From Marinospirillum sp. (lineage in GTDB: Bacteria > Pseudomonadota > Gammaproteobacteria > Pseudomonadales > Halomonadaceae), in contig NZ_JACUUA010000015.1 in assembly GCF_014859565.1 (NCBI RefSeq), positions 1 through 38,198 on the forward strand: DNA of 38,198 nt, given 5' to 3'. The translations under genes and the position numbers were made by a program. The stretch's first letter is position 1, and each line of letters begins with the position of its first letter. Below are positions 16,522 to 24,644 of the stretch, piece by piece. Below the pieces are notes generated by a model. That model ran no database searches. It was not told the DNA's origin and saw nothing but the letters and a program-made list of their open reading frames with translations.

Positions 16522-17355
16522 ATGGACTCCTACAATCAACAACTCAGCCAGCGTTATGCGGATGAACACCTGGCCACTCGACTGCGTGAAGCGCTGCTGG
16601 CCGAAGGGCTGAACCCGGATCAATTAACCTTGGATGATATTGCAGCCATTGACCAGTTGCATGTGGGTGGGCGGCGCTCCAGTCGGCAACTGGCTGATCT
16701 GGCTGAGTTCCTGCCTGGCCAGCAGGTACTGGATCTGGGCTGCGGCACCGGGGGCAGCAGCCGTTTGCTGGTGGCAGAATATGGTGTACAAGTGGTGGGG
16801 GTGGATATCACCCAGCCGTTTGTTGATGTTGCCCGCTGGCTGACCGAAGCCACTGGACTGACTGCTCGCTGTCATTATACTTGTGCTGATGCCCAGCAGT
16901 TACCCTTGGAAACAGCCAGCTTTGATGCCGTTTGGTGCCAGCACACCCTGATGAACCTGCCTGACCTGGATCAGGGACTAAGGGAAATTCATCGGGTACT
17001 CAAGCCCGATGGTCGTCTGTTACTGCATGAAGTATTGCAGGGTGGCAACCTGGAGCCATTGGTATTTCCTGTTCCCTGGGCCGATGATGCCAGCACCAGC
17101 CACCTGCACACCCCAACCGAACTGGAACAACAACTACGGCTTGCCGGTTTTACTCCCATGTTCCAGCAGAATGTCACTGAGGATGCTCTCAACTGGCGGA
17201 AAAAACACACCGAAAAAGAAGCACGAGGCCAGATCGGTATCCTGACGCCTCAACTGATTTTTGGACCCCGTTTTTTGCAGATGGGTAAACACCTGATGGC
17301 TAACTTGCAACAGGATAAAGTTTGGTTAATGGAGTCTGTCTGGAAAAAGTATTAA
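16522..17355 (+). CDS. SAM-dependent class I methyltransferase
   Basis: The 277-residue protein has the Rossmann methyltransferase motifs in order: motif I VLDLGCGTGGSSRLLV (residues ~70-85), motif II acidic residue in VVGVDIT, motif III ADAQQLPLETASFDAVWCQ, and motif IV/V LREIHRVLKPDGRLLLHEV. It resembles UbiE/sarcosine-type small-molecule methyltransferases, but the substrate is not evident. The N-terminal ~45 residues form a helical cap. The ATG at 16522 lies two bases past the gabD stop, so translation is likely coupled; this pairing suggests a link to amine or semialdehyde metabolism but does not prove one. The next gene starts 35 bp later on the same strand. Confidence 0.8.
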   Translation: MDSYNQQLSQRYADEHLATRLREALLAEGLNPDQLTLDDIAAIDQLHVGGRRSSRQLADLAEFLPGQQVLDLGCGTGGSSRLLVAEYGVQVVGVDITQPFVDVARWLTEATGLTARCHYTCADAQQLPLETASFDAVWCQHTLMNLPDLDQGLREIHRVLKPDGRLLLHEVLQGGNLEPLVFPVPWADDASTSHLHTPTELEQQLRLAGFTPMFQQNVTEDALNWRKKHTEKEARGQIGILTPQLIFGPRFLQMGKHLMANLQQDKVWLMESVWKKY

Positions 17356-17390
17356 AATTGCATTTTTAATACAGGGAGTGATTTATACGC

Positions 17391-18077
17391 ATGGAACAGA
17401 ATCTGGAACAGTACATTCGACAGCGTTGTAACAGCCTTAAAATCTCACTTTCTGAAGTCTGCCGTCAGGCAGACATCAGCCGCCAGACACTCTACGAGTG
17501 CTGGAGTAAGGATCATAAGTACCCCAGCCTTAGCACACTTGTGGCCATTTCCCATGTGTTAAAAGTCCATCCTTTACGCCTGTTACAGCTGGTTTTTCAA
17601 CAGCACACAACGTCCAATCTGCCTCAGGCAATGCTCGGTGACCAGAGTGCGTTTGTAGCTGATGTGACCTATCCGGATGGTGAGCAGGTATTAACAGGGG
17701 AGCGTTTTCGCAAAACCTGGTGCCTGCAGAATGTGGGTTCTGTACCCTGGATCAACCGCCACCTGGCCTGTCAGGATGATGATCTGATGATCCTTTATGG
17801 GCGTAGTGGTGGTTTATTGGATGTTGCCGAGAAACTCCTCCCCGATCACAGCATCCTTCCCATCCCGGATACCCAACCGGGTGAAACCGTTGAGTTATCA
17901 GTGGATTTCACCGCTCCTTCCACACCCTGCACGGTGATTTCTTATTGGAAGATTCTGAATCCAGATGGTCAGTTTGCCTTCCCGAATTCCAAGGGTTTAT
18001 GGGTCAAGGTTCGTGTGACAGGTGTGACTCAAGCAGCAAGCAATAACCCGGATGGATGGGAAGAGGTTAATCAATAA
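17391..18077 (+). CDS. Helix-turn-helix protein fused to an NBR1-type Ig-like (four-tryptophan) domain
   Basis: The 228-residue protein begins with an XRE-like DNA-binding domain (residues ~5-70: CNSLKISLSEVCRQADISRQ, then LSTLVAISHVLKVHPLRLL). Residues ~85-212 look like the FW domain of NBR1/ILRUN: the pattern F.KTW.L.N.G..PW, then P....L.I....PGE.VEL.V, then YWKI and LWVKVRV. The four hallmark tryptophans fall at W110, W120, W186 and W204. In eukaryotes FW domains bind proteins in autophagy and innate immunity. Bacterial versions with HTH domains exist but their role is little known. It has no signal peptide, so it is probably a cytoplasmic regulator. It ends 7 bp from the convergent gspN, with no terminator between them. 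Confidence 0.75.
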   Translation: MEQNLEQYIRQRCNSLKISLSEVCRQADISRQTLYECWSKDHKYPSLSTLVAISHVLKVHPLRLLQLVFQQHTTSNLPQAMLGDQSAFVADVTYPDGEQVLTGERFRKTWCLQNVGSVPWINRHLACQDDDLMILYGRSGGLLDVAEKLLPDHSILPIPDTQPGETVELSVDFTAPSTPCTVISYWKILNPDGQFAFPNSKGLWVKVRVTGVTQAASNNPDGWEEVNQ

Positions 18078-18084
18078 AACCTGA

Positions 18085-18855
18085 TCAGAAACGCCCATTA
18101 CCCTGAGCTGAATAACGCCCACCCGGCTGAGCGCGCCATTGCAGCAGTTGCAGAATCGGGGTAATGGCTGCATTTTCCTGAGTGTCTGCCAGAGCAGTAA
18201 AAGACCAGGTGTTAGGTGCTATTTGCCCATTAATCTGCAGTTGGTGTTGATCTTTTAACTCTGAGCTGAATAGCCACTCCAGCTGTTGTTCTGTGCGACA
18301 AACAGGTTTGAAGCTGACTTGCCCCAACTCTACAGCCATCGGCTGTAACACCTGCACTTCACCAGACAACTCACCCTGTAGGTCTGAACACGTCAGCTGC
18401 CCTTGCTGCAGCTGCATGGCAAAATCCAGTTGTCCTTGTAACTGCCCTTGCAGACTGATGGGCAGAGGTTGCCCACGTAATACATCCATACCACCCGGCT
18501 GCAAGTGACCTTTGATGCTGCCCAGTGGTGAAACTTTCAGCTGTAATAACCAGTCCTGCTGCTGGCTAACCAATTGCACATCCAGACGGGGTATCACCAG
18601 CAACAGCCGCCAGCCCGAGATAGACCAGCGCAGGCTGTCCAGCTCTACGCCCTGCATCCTCAAACCCGTTACCTGTCCCTTTCCGATACGCCCTTCCAAC
18701 TGCTGCCAGCTGATTCCAGCAGGTAACAACTGGTGTTGCTGAGCTTTCCAGGCCAGCCAGCCAATGGGTGCCTGCACCACCAGGGTCACTATAAACAGCC
18801 AGCAAAGTAACAAAGGAAATAACAGGTATTTTAATAAAGGCCACAGCAGTCTCAT
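18085..18855 (-). CDS. gspN: Type II secretion system protein N
   Basis: The 256-residue protein has one N-terminal membrane anchor (about residues 8-30, LLKYLLFPLLLCWLFIVTLV) and a long Gln-rich periplasmic part, as in GspN. The family motif area after the anchor (APIGWLAWKA, then GISWQQLEGRIGKGQVTGL) is recognisable. GspN is an optional inner-membrane component of the general secretory apparatus whose exact role is unclear. It is the last gene of the operon, and its start overlaps the gspM stop by four bases. It converges on the HTH-FW gene with only seven bases between them and no terminator hairpin. Confidence 0.85.
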   Translation of the reverse strand: MRLLWPLLKYLLFPLLLCWLFIVTLVVQAPIGWLAWKAQQHQLLPAGISWQQLEGRIGKGQVTGLRMQGVELDSLRWSISGWRLLLVIPRLDVQLVSQQQDWLLQLKVSPLGSIKGHLQPGGMDVLRGQPLPISLQGQLQGQLDFAMQLQQGQLTCSDLQGELSGEVQVLQPMAVELGQVSFKPVCRTEQQLEWLFSSELKDQHQLQINGQIAPNTWSFTALADTQENAAITPILQLLQWRAQPGGRYSAQGNGRF

Positions 18856-19289
18856 AAGGGCAATAACTCCACGGTTAGTTGCAACGGCTGACCCTGCAGG
18901 GTCAGTTCACCCCAGTGCCATCCTTGATCTGCTGCACGCTGTAAAAACCTTTCCAGATGCTCGATGCGTGGTACTTGTGCCTGTAACAACCAGATTCCCG
19001 CCTGTTCCTCCACCACCACCTGTTGCAAACCATTACTGGCTGCCAGGGCTTGCCAACGACGTGTATCCATCGGCTGCACCGGTTGCAGTTGCTCTCTGAC
19101 TGCCTCAAGGCGTTGCAGCAATAGCTCATCACGCTCAGCCTGCTGGGAACTCTGCTCTAACACCGATTGCAGAGGCTGCCAGGCCAGCAGATACAGCAGC
19201 ATCAACATCACTATTGGAGAGGCCAGTTTTAATAACCGCTGCTCACTGGGTTGCAGGGCAGACCAGCGCTGTTTTAAGGCTGTTATCAT
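18852..19289 (-). CDS. gspM: Type II secretion system protein M
   Basis: The 145-residue bitopic protein has a short cytoplasmic N-terminus, one membrane helix (about residues 22-40: ASPIVMLMLLYLLAWQPL) and a periplasmic coiled segment plus ferredoxin-like domain. GspM partners GspL in the inner-membrane platform. I placed the start at 19289, where ATGA overlaps the gspL stop; five more upstream codons are open but unlike the family. Its own stop overlaps the gspN start. Sequence conservation in this family is low, so the call leans on position between gspL and gspN as well as topology. Confidence 0.88.
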   Translation of the reverse strand: MITALKQRWSALQPSEQRLLKLASPIVMLMLLYLLAWQPLQSVLEQSSQQAERDELLLQRLEAVREQLQPVQPMDTRRWQALAASNGLQQVVVEEQAGIWLLQAQVPRIEHLERFLQRAADQGWHWGELTLQGQPLQLTVELLPL

Positions 19290-20416
19290 AACTCCCGCTC
19301 CCAAACCGCATGCTTATCAGAAAACTGCCAGCGTCCGGCCAGACGCTGTAAAACCCGTTGATCCGCTGCGGTCACACCCAGCAGTTCAGCACGAACCCCC
19401 TGACGATTTAAACTCAGCTGTTGCACTTTGATATGTCTGGCATCTCGAAGGTAGGTCTCCAGTTCAGCCCAGGCATCCAGTCGTTGTTGCTGCCAATGGC
19501 GCTGCTGAATGGATCGCTCCAGGCGTGCATCCAGCAGTGAGCGGGCATTCTGCAGTGACACATCAGCACCCATCACTTCTGCAAAAGCCTGTGTTAACCG
19601 GGTTTTAACATCATCATGACTGCTTTTACCCCAGCTATTCATAACCAGTTGCAACATCAGCGCCAGCAGTATCACCATCCAGGGAGCCAGCATTAACACT
19701 TGTGCCGGACGCAGTTTGATTTTTTTGCAGATTTCCAGCCAGCGCCAAGCGGGAGCTTTCCACCAGGCCGGTGCTTTCCAGAGGGTGACTCCTGCTGGTT
19801 GATGCCTTGCCAGCCAGACAACCCGTGAGGCATCGGGCAGATCAACAACATCCAGTGTCTGGATGGGTAAATCACCAGCCAACCGAGACAGGTTACCGGC
19901 ATCCAGCAAACCAACTCGCAGGTTCAGCAGGCTGAGTGTCTGAGGGTGGTACAACCAGTGTTGTTGTTGATCCTGCAGCAGTAACATGCTGGGTTGTTGC
20001 CAGGCCTGCTCAAAACACAGGGCTTCGGGCAACCAGCAATCTACCCGGATACCGGCATCCTGCAGACGTTGTTGCCAATCCTGTGCCTGCTGCTGATCCA
20101 GCACCGCCGTCCGTAACCTGCGTCCCTGGCTTTGCAGCACACAGATTTCCACCTCTTCCAGTGACTGGCAGAGTTGATCTTCCAGCAGTAATCCAGCTTC
20201 AGTATTTTTTACACCCGGTGGTCGCTCCAGCCAGTCCAGTCGTATGGCACGACTGTCCAGCAAAACCAGAGCAGGCACCTGCTGACTCAGCTCTGCCGCT
20301 GATTCCAGAGTAATTTGTTGTGGTGCTGAGGTATCCGGTAGCCACCAGCATTCATCCAGTTTTGAATGGATATCCAGACGCACCACCAGACGGTCTTTGT
20401 TATTCCTGCGTTTCAT
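19286..20416 (-). CDS. gspL: Type II secretion system protein L
   Basis: The 376-residue protein has an actin-like cytoplasmic domain (1-~230), a single membrane helix (about residues 245-262: VLMLAPWMVILLALMLQLV) and a C-terminal periplasmic ferredoxin-like domain. GspL recruits the GspE ATPase to the membrane and pairs with GspM. Just before the membrane helix is a short tandem duplication, WKAPAWWKAPAW. The start overlaps the gspK stop (ATGA), and the stop overlaps the gspM start. Order, length and topology agree with the family. Confidence 0.92.
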   Translation of the reverse strand: MKRRNNKDRLVVRLDIHSKLDECWWLPDTSAPQQITLESAAELSQQVPALVLLDSRAIRLDWLERPPGVKNTEAGLLLEDQLCQSLEEVEICVLQSQGRRLRTAVLDQQQAQDWQQRLQDAGIRVDCWLPEALCFEQAWQQPSMLLLQDQQQHWLYHPQTLSLLNLRVGLLDAGNLSRLAGDLPIQTLDVVDLPDASRVVWLARHQPAGVTLWKAPAWWKAPAWRWLEICKKIKLRPAQVLMLAPWMVILLALMLQLVMNSWGKSSHDDVKTRLTQAFAEVMGADVSLQNARSLLDARLERSIQQRHWQQQRLDAWAELETYLRDARHIKVQQLSLNRQGVRAELLGVTAADQRVLQRLAGRWQFSDKHAVWEREL

Positions 20417-21471
20417 TCTTCCCTGCTCCCGGCATCAATCAGGCTGGTATGACCATCCACCGGCCCCCGTCGCCGGGCATACACACGGGTCTGCCCCTGA
20501 GGACTCAGATAAATGTCCGACTCAAAAACCAGTTCCAGATCATTCAGGCGCATTTCAATAGTCATCCGATAATAATCACTGACAAACATCAGTTGTGCTC
20601 CCACCCGCTGTTTCCAGGCCGGATCATCCGGCAGCTGATGTTCACCCAGTTCAGCCCAGAAATCGTCCAGCTGCTGGTAACCCACTTCCGGTCGCTGCGA
20701 CCACCAATCCTCCAGCGCCTGTCTGCTCACCTGCCCTTCCATCAAAGCCCACAACAAACCCAGGTTCTCAAAATTCAGGGTGTTGATGTTCAGTCGTAAA
20801 CGGCTGTCCGGCAGCAGACACAGGCTGCTGGGTAACTGCCGAAAACGCTGGCGCTGCTGCGGTTGTAACCAGTTTACCTCGGACAGATCAGCCATCGGCT
20901 GATTGGCGGCCACCCTTGGTGGGTCTTCCAGTAGGTACTGACCGGTTTCTGCACCCTGTGGCAAGGCCTCATTGTCACGATCCATCCAGTCGCGTGCCAG
21001 ATCCATAAAAGCATCCGGCTCAAGATCTGGCAACCAGCGCTCTTCTTCCTGCAACTGGTTTAGATACAAGCGCCAGGGTAACAACTCCGGCAAAGAATGG
21101 CTGGCATCCTGACTGCTGATGCCCGCCAGATGATTAAGGTTAAAACAACTGCGCAGATCCATGACTCGCAGGCTTAATATCCCTTCATCCACCGGATAAC
21201 TGACCGGCTCGCCTCGCAGACTGGCCCACCAGCGGGGTTGTTCACGTATACGTCCATCCGTGAGCACCTGCCGACCCAGAGTTTCTGCACCCAGCAGATA
21301 CGCCCATCCCTGCTGTTGCAGGTAGCGGCCTTCTATCCGCTCTAAGTCCTGACGGCTGGCATTCTGGATCTGGGTCAGTGCCAGGGTCACCACCACCAGA
21401 ATCAGCAGCACCGACAACAGTGCTACACCCTGTTGTTTCTTTTGCAACTTCTGCTGCGGACTGTTATTCAT
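20413..21471 (-). CDS. gspK: Type II secretion minor pseudopilin K
   Basis: The 352-residue product starts with a basic leader and prepilin-peptidase site QQG/VALLSVLLILVVV. As is normal for GspK, the mature protein lacks Glu at position 5 (here Ser). The large globular domain follows, with the typical SCFNLNHLAG and LRLNINTLN segments. GspK caps the pseudopilus tip with GspI and GspJ. I chose the ATG at 21471, preceded by GTGGAG; a GTG at 21483 would add four residues. It overlaps the end of gspJ by eight bases. Confidence 0.93.
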   Translation of the reverse strand: MNNSPQQKLQKKQQGVALLSVLLILVVVTLALTQIQNASRQDLERIEGRYLQQQGWAYLLGAETLGRQVLTDGRIREQPRWWASLRGEPVSYPVDEGILSLRVMDLRSCFNLNHLAGISSQDASHSLPELLPWRLYLNQLQEEERWLPDLEPDAFMDLARDWMDRDNEALPQGAETGQYLLEDPPRVAANQPMADLSEVNWLQPQQRQRFRQLPSSLCLLPDSRLRLNINTLNFENLGLLWALMEGQVSRQALEDWWSQRPEVGYQQLDDFWAELGEHQLPDDPAWKQRVGAQLMFVSDYYRMTIEMRLNDLELVFESDIYLSPQGQTRVYARRRGPVDGHTSLIDAGSREE

Positions 21472-22114
21472 CGGCAGCTCCACTCTGTTGCCCTGCAGGT
21501 GCTGCTGGGGTTGCGGGCTGAATCAACATCACCTCCGGCAACAAAACCAGGCGTTCATACTGCTGATCTTGCCAGACAATCCGCAAACGTAATCCACGCG
21601 GGAAGTCACCCCCCAGTGTTGTTTGCCAACTGCCCTGCCGGTAATAACTCCAGTTTAATGATGTCACCCCGGTCAGCTCATCAACCTGGGTCCATTGTTG
21701 TTCTCCGGCAGCATCCAGCAGACCGGAGGAAGCCAGCGTCAGGCGCTGCTGCTGCGGGTGCCACTGCAAACGCCACAGGCGCAAACGACTGGCATAATCC
21801 TGGGTTGGCAACACCCACTGCCCGGCGGCCACCCAGTAGAGTTCTTGGTTGTCATTCAATAACATCAGTGGGCTGCTGCCGATGGCTTGCCCCCGTTCTT
21901 GGGGTTGGCGTACCACCAGTTGGGTCAGCTGTTGATCCACACGGCTCAGAAACACCACCAGTTGTTCAGCACTCTGCTCCCGCACCTCACTCAGCTGCCT
22001 GCGGGCATCCAGTACCTGGCTGACCAGCAAAGTCAGCGCCACCGCAATGGCCGCCATAATCGCCAGAGCAACCATCACCTCCAGCAGGGTAAATCCGCTC
22101 TGCCGGTGTTTCAT
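21464..22114 (-). CDS. gspJ: Type II secretion minor pseudopilin J
   Basis: The 216-residue minor pseudopilin has leader MKHRQSG/FTLLEVMVALAIMA with mature Glu5 and the following hydrophobic helix. The body contains LRLWRLQW, typical of GspJ. The ATG at 22114 overlaps the gspI stop (ATGA); an upstream frame to 22240 is simply gspI read out of frame. GspJ forms the pseudopilus tip with GspI and GspK. The C-terminus is Ala/Pro/Gln-rich. Confidence 0.93.
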   Translation of the reverse strand: MKHRQSGFTLLEVMVALAIMAAIAVALTLLVSQVLDARRQLSEVREQSAEQLVVFLSRVDQQLTQLVVRQPQERGQAIGSSPLMLLNDNQELYWVAAGQWVLPTQDYASRLRLWRLQWHPQQQRLTLASSGLLDAAGEQQWTQVDELTGVTSLNWSYYRQGSWQTTLGGDFPRGLRLRIVWQDQQYERLVLLPEVMLIQPATPAAPAGQQSGAADE

Positions 22115-22488
22115 CGCTGCCCCACAAAACCAGAAACCTGCGTCAGCAGTTGTTGACGTGTAGCATCGGCATAAACTTGTATATCCAGCCGCCGCATGGT
22201 GGGCAGAGGTGTCGCCTGTACATTCACACGCCAATAACACTGCAGACGTCCAGCTTCACTTTGACCTTCCTGTGAACCTAATTCCGGCCAGCTTTCATCA
22301 AGCATCCGGCTGGTCAGTAAATTATCCGCACACAACTGCCCCAGCGCCCGCTCTTCCGCCACCAGCCGAATATCAACCGCACGGCTGATCACCTCTGCAG
22401 ACACACCCGCCATCATCGCCAGAATCATCAGCGCCACCAGCACTTCCACCAGGGTTAAGCCCTGTTGACGGTGAAGATCAGGATTCAT
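22111..22488 (-). CDS. gspI: Type II secretion minor pseudopilin I
   Basis: The 125-residue minor pseudopilin has leader MNPDLHRQQG/LTLVEVLVALMILAM with mature Glu5. The later LCADNLLTSRMLDESWP and YWRVNVQATPLPTMRRLDI segments match the GspI core. The start at 22488 lies inside the end of gspH (11-base overlap). The 21 residues further upstream in this frame are gspH out of frame and are rejected. It nucleates tip assembly with GspJ and GspK. Confidence 0.93.
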   Translation of the reverse strand: MNPDLHRQQGLTLVEVLVALMILAMMAGVSAEVISRAVDIRLVAEERALGQLCADNLLTSRMLDESWPELGSQEGQSEAGRLQCYWRVNVQATPLPTMRRLDIQVYADATRQQLLTQVSGFVGQR

Positions 22489-22999
22489 CAGCAAGATCCA
22501 GCAGCTCAAAATGGCTGGCATGAATACGGATACGCCGTTGGGCATCACCAATTTTTAAGGTCAGGGTCAGGGGTGTCACCTCACCGGCAGGAAAAAACAC
22601 CACCGCAGGAGCCAGATTCTTGTCTCGTGGTTCAGTCGTCACATCCATGCCTTGCAGTTGTAACCCGGATGCCCATTCACGCTGGGGCAAACCCCGGCTG
22701 ACATGAACCTGCCAGAGCCCGAGAGAGTCCCGTAAAGCAAACTGATAACCCTGTTGATTCACCTGCCAGCCCACCAGCCGATGGCGATTCAGTGCCAGAT
22801 CCCGTGCAAAGGTAAAATCCTCCAGCAGCTGGCGTGCCTGTTGATCCACCTGAGATTGATCATCACGCGTCATACTGATCACCGCCAGTGAGGTGGTCAG
22901 CCCGATGATAAACAGCACCACCAGCACTTCCAGCAGTGTAAAACCACGCTGGCTTTGGTGCTGGCGGGAATCAGAGATCCCAGTTGCCGATATCTGCAT
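22478..22999 (-). CDS. gspH: Type II secretion minor pseudopilin H
   Basis: The 173-residue product has a Ser/Gln-rich leader ending QRG/FTLLEVLVVLFIIGL with mature Glu5, then a beta-rich body (FTFARDLALNRHRLVGWQV, then GYQFALRDSLG). The start at 22999 lies inside the 3' end of gspG (29-base overlap) and has GAGGG just upstream. The 18-residue leader is longer than in gspI and gspJ. GspH joins the pseudopilus near the tip. Confidence 0.92.
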   Translation of the reverse strand: MQISATGISDSRQHQSQRGFTLLEVLVVLFIIGLTTSLAVISMTRDDQSQVDQQARQLLEDFTFARDLALNRHRLVGWQVNQQGYQFALRDSLGLWQVHVSRGLPQREWASGLQLQGMDVTTEPRDKNLAPAVVFFPAGEVTPLTLTLKIGDAQRRIRIHASHFELLDLADES

Positions 23000-23402
23000 T
23001 CAGACCCTCACCACCGATGCGTCCATCTGCCCCAAAGGAGAAGACATCCACACGGCCTTTTTCACCGGGAAAACGGTACTGATAGGCATTGCCCCAAGGA
23101 TCGGTTGGCAGGCGGCGGATATAACCATTGTCACGATAATTACGTGGCTCCGGGGCAATGGAGGGTTTGGTGACCAGTGCATTTAAACCCTGCTCACTGC
23201 TGGGATAGGTGAAGTTATCCAGCCGATACATTTCCAGCGATTGCTCCAGACTGGAAATATCTGCACGAGCTTTCTGCACCATGGCCTTGTCCTGATTATC
23301 CAGCACATTGGGAGCCACAATCGCCACCAGCAGGCCAATAATCACCAGCACCACCATCACTTCCAGCAGAGTAAAACCCTGTTGCCGTTTTGTTTTATGC
23401 AT
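22971..23402 (-). CDS. gspG: Type II secretion major pseudopilin G
   Basis: The 143-residue major pseudopilin has leader MHKTKRQQG/FTLLEVMVVLVIIGLL. The well-conserved body includes VAPNVLDNQDKAMVQKARAD, LDNFTYPSSEQGLNALV and PTDPWGNAYQYRFPG. The C-terminal calcium-site loop is DVFSFGADGRIGGEG. GspG polymerises into the pseudopilus that pushes substrates through GspD. The ATG at 23402 follows AGAGGG at seven bases; a GTG one codon earlier is possible. It is separated from gspF by about a dozen bases, the only clear gap inside the operon besides gspC-gspD. Confidence 0.96.
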   Translation of the reverse strand: MHKTKRQQGFTLLEVMVVLVIIGLLVAIVAPNVLDNQDKAMVQKARADISSLEQSLEMYRLDNFTYPSSEQGLNALVTKPSIAPEPRNYRDNGYIRRLPTDPWGNAYQYRFPGEKGRVDVFSFGADGRIGGEGLNADIGNWDL

Positions 23403-23414
23403 CACTTTTCCCTC

Positions 23415-24644
23415 TTAAAAATTCAGTACATCATTCAATTGCATAATGGGCAGCAGTATAGCCAGCACGATGGTCAGCACCACACCCCCCATAAATAAAA
23501 TCATCAAAGGTTCAAACAGGGTTAAAGTCACATCCACCTTCTGCTGAAACTCACTGTCTTGCAAGTCCGCCACTCGGGTCAGCATCTGATCCAGCTCACC
23601 GCTGGCCTCACCACTGGCCACCATATAAGTCATCATCGGCGGAAAATGCCCGCTGCGCTCCAGCGCCCGATGCAGGCTGACCCCTTCACGCACCTGATCC
23701 ACCACCCCATCCACCACCTGCCGCAGATACACATTACTCAGGGTATCTCGTGCCACCCGCAAGGCATCCAGCAGTGGAATGCCACTGCCGGTGAGGATGG
23801 CGACGGTACGCGCCAGTCGTGCGGTATTCAGTGCCCGGATCAGTCGACCCAGAAAAGGCGTGCGTAGTTGTCTCTGATGCCAAGCCATACGCCAGACCGG
23901 CTTTTTTAACAGCCAATGCAACCCGACAACCACCAGTACCATCACCAGTGCCATGACCAGTCCCCAGTCCCGGATGGCATCACTGACCCAGATCAGCCCA
24001 CGGGTGATGGTGGGTAAGGTTTGCCCGGCATGATCAAACTGACTGACAATTCGTGGCACCACAAAACTCATCAACGCCACCACAATTGCCAAAGATACCA
24101 AGGTCAACAACACTGGATACACCAGTGCCATTTTGGCCTTTTGCCGCTGTTTCTGGCTGGTTTCCAGATAATCCGCCAGACGCATCAGCACCTGATCCAG
24201 CCGACCGGCTTTTTCACCGGCAGCCACCAGTGCCACATACAGGTCTTCAAAACTACCCGGCCAGTGTTTTAAGGTTTCTGCCAGACTGTGCCCTTCCCTG
24301 ACTCGGGTGCGCAAGCCCTGAATCAGATGGCGCTGACGATCTGTTTCGGCCTGACGACCCAAGGTTTCCAGTGCCGTTTCCAGCGGTAAACCTGCAGCCA
24401 CCAAGGTCGCCAGCTGGCGGGTAAACAGAGTTTTTTGTTCATGACTGAGTTGTCCGGCGGAGCGTTTTTTTTCGCTGCGCCCGACACCCGACGGGTTTTG
24501 TCCTGCTCCCAGCATCACCCGGCGGGGAAACAAGCCCTGATCACGCAACAACTGACGGGCATGACGCTCGGATTCTGCCTCCAGCACGCCTTTTTTGATT
24601 TTGCCGCTGGCATCCAGTGCCTGATATTGAAAACTGTCCATCAT
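23415..24644 (-). CDS. gspF: Type II secretion inner-membrane platform protein F
   Basis: The 409-residue protein starts FQYQALDASGKIKKGVLEAE and has two GspF cytoplasmic repeats (FTRQLATLVAAGLPLETALE and LARTVAILTGSGIPLLDAL), each followed by membrane helices. The last helix is LMILFMGGVVLTIVLAILLP. GspF is the polytopic platform protein that couples the GspE ATPase to pseudopilus assembly. The first ATG overlaps the gspE stop (ATGATG over TGA). Length and repeat layout are standard. Confidence 0.96.
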   Translation of the reverse strand: MMDSFQYQALDASGKIKKGVLEAESERHARQLLRDQGLFPRRVMLGAGQNPSGVGRSEKKRSAGQLSHEQKTLFTRQLATLVAAGLPLETALETLGRQAETDRQRHLIQGLRTRVREGHSLAETLKHWPGSFEDLYVALVAAGEKAGRLDQVLMRLADYLETSQKQRQKAKMALVYPVLLTLVSLAIVVALMSFVVPRIVSQFDHAGQTLPTITRGLIWVSDAIRDWGLVMALVMVLVVVGLHWLLKKPVWRMAWHQRQLRTPFLGRLIRALNTARLARTVAILTGSGIPLLDALRVARDTLSNVYLRQVVDGVVDQVREGVSLHRALERSGHFPPMMTYMVASGEASGELDQMLTRVADLQDSEFQQKVDVTLTLFEPLMILFMGGVVLTIVLAILLPIMQLNDVLNF

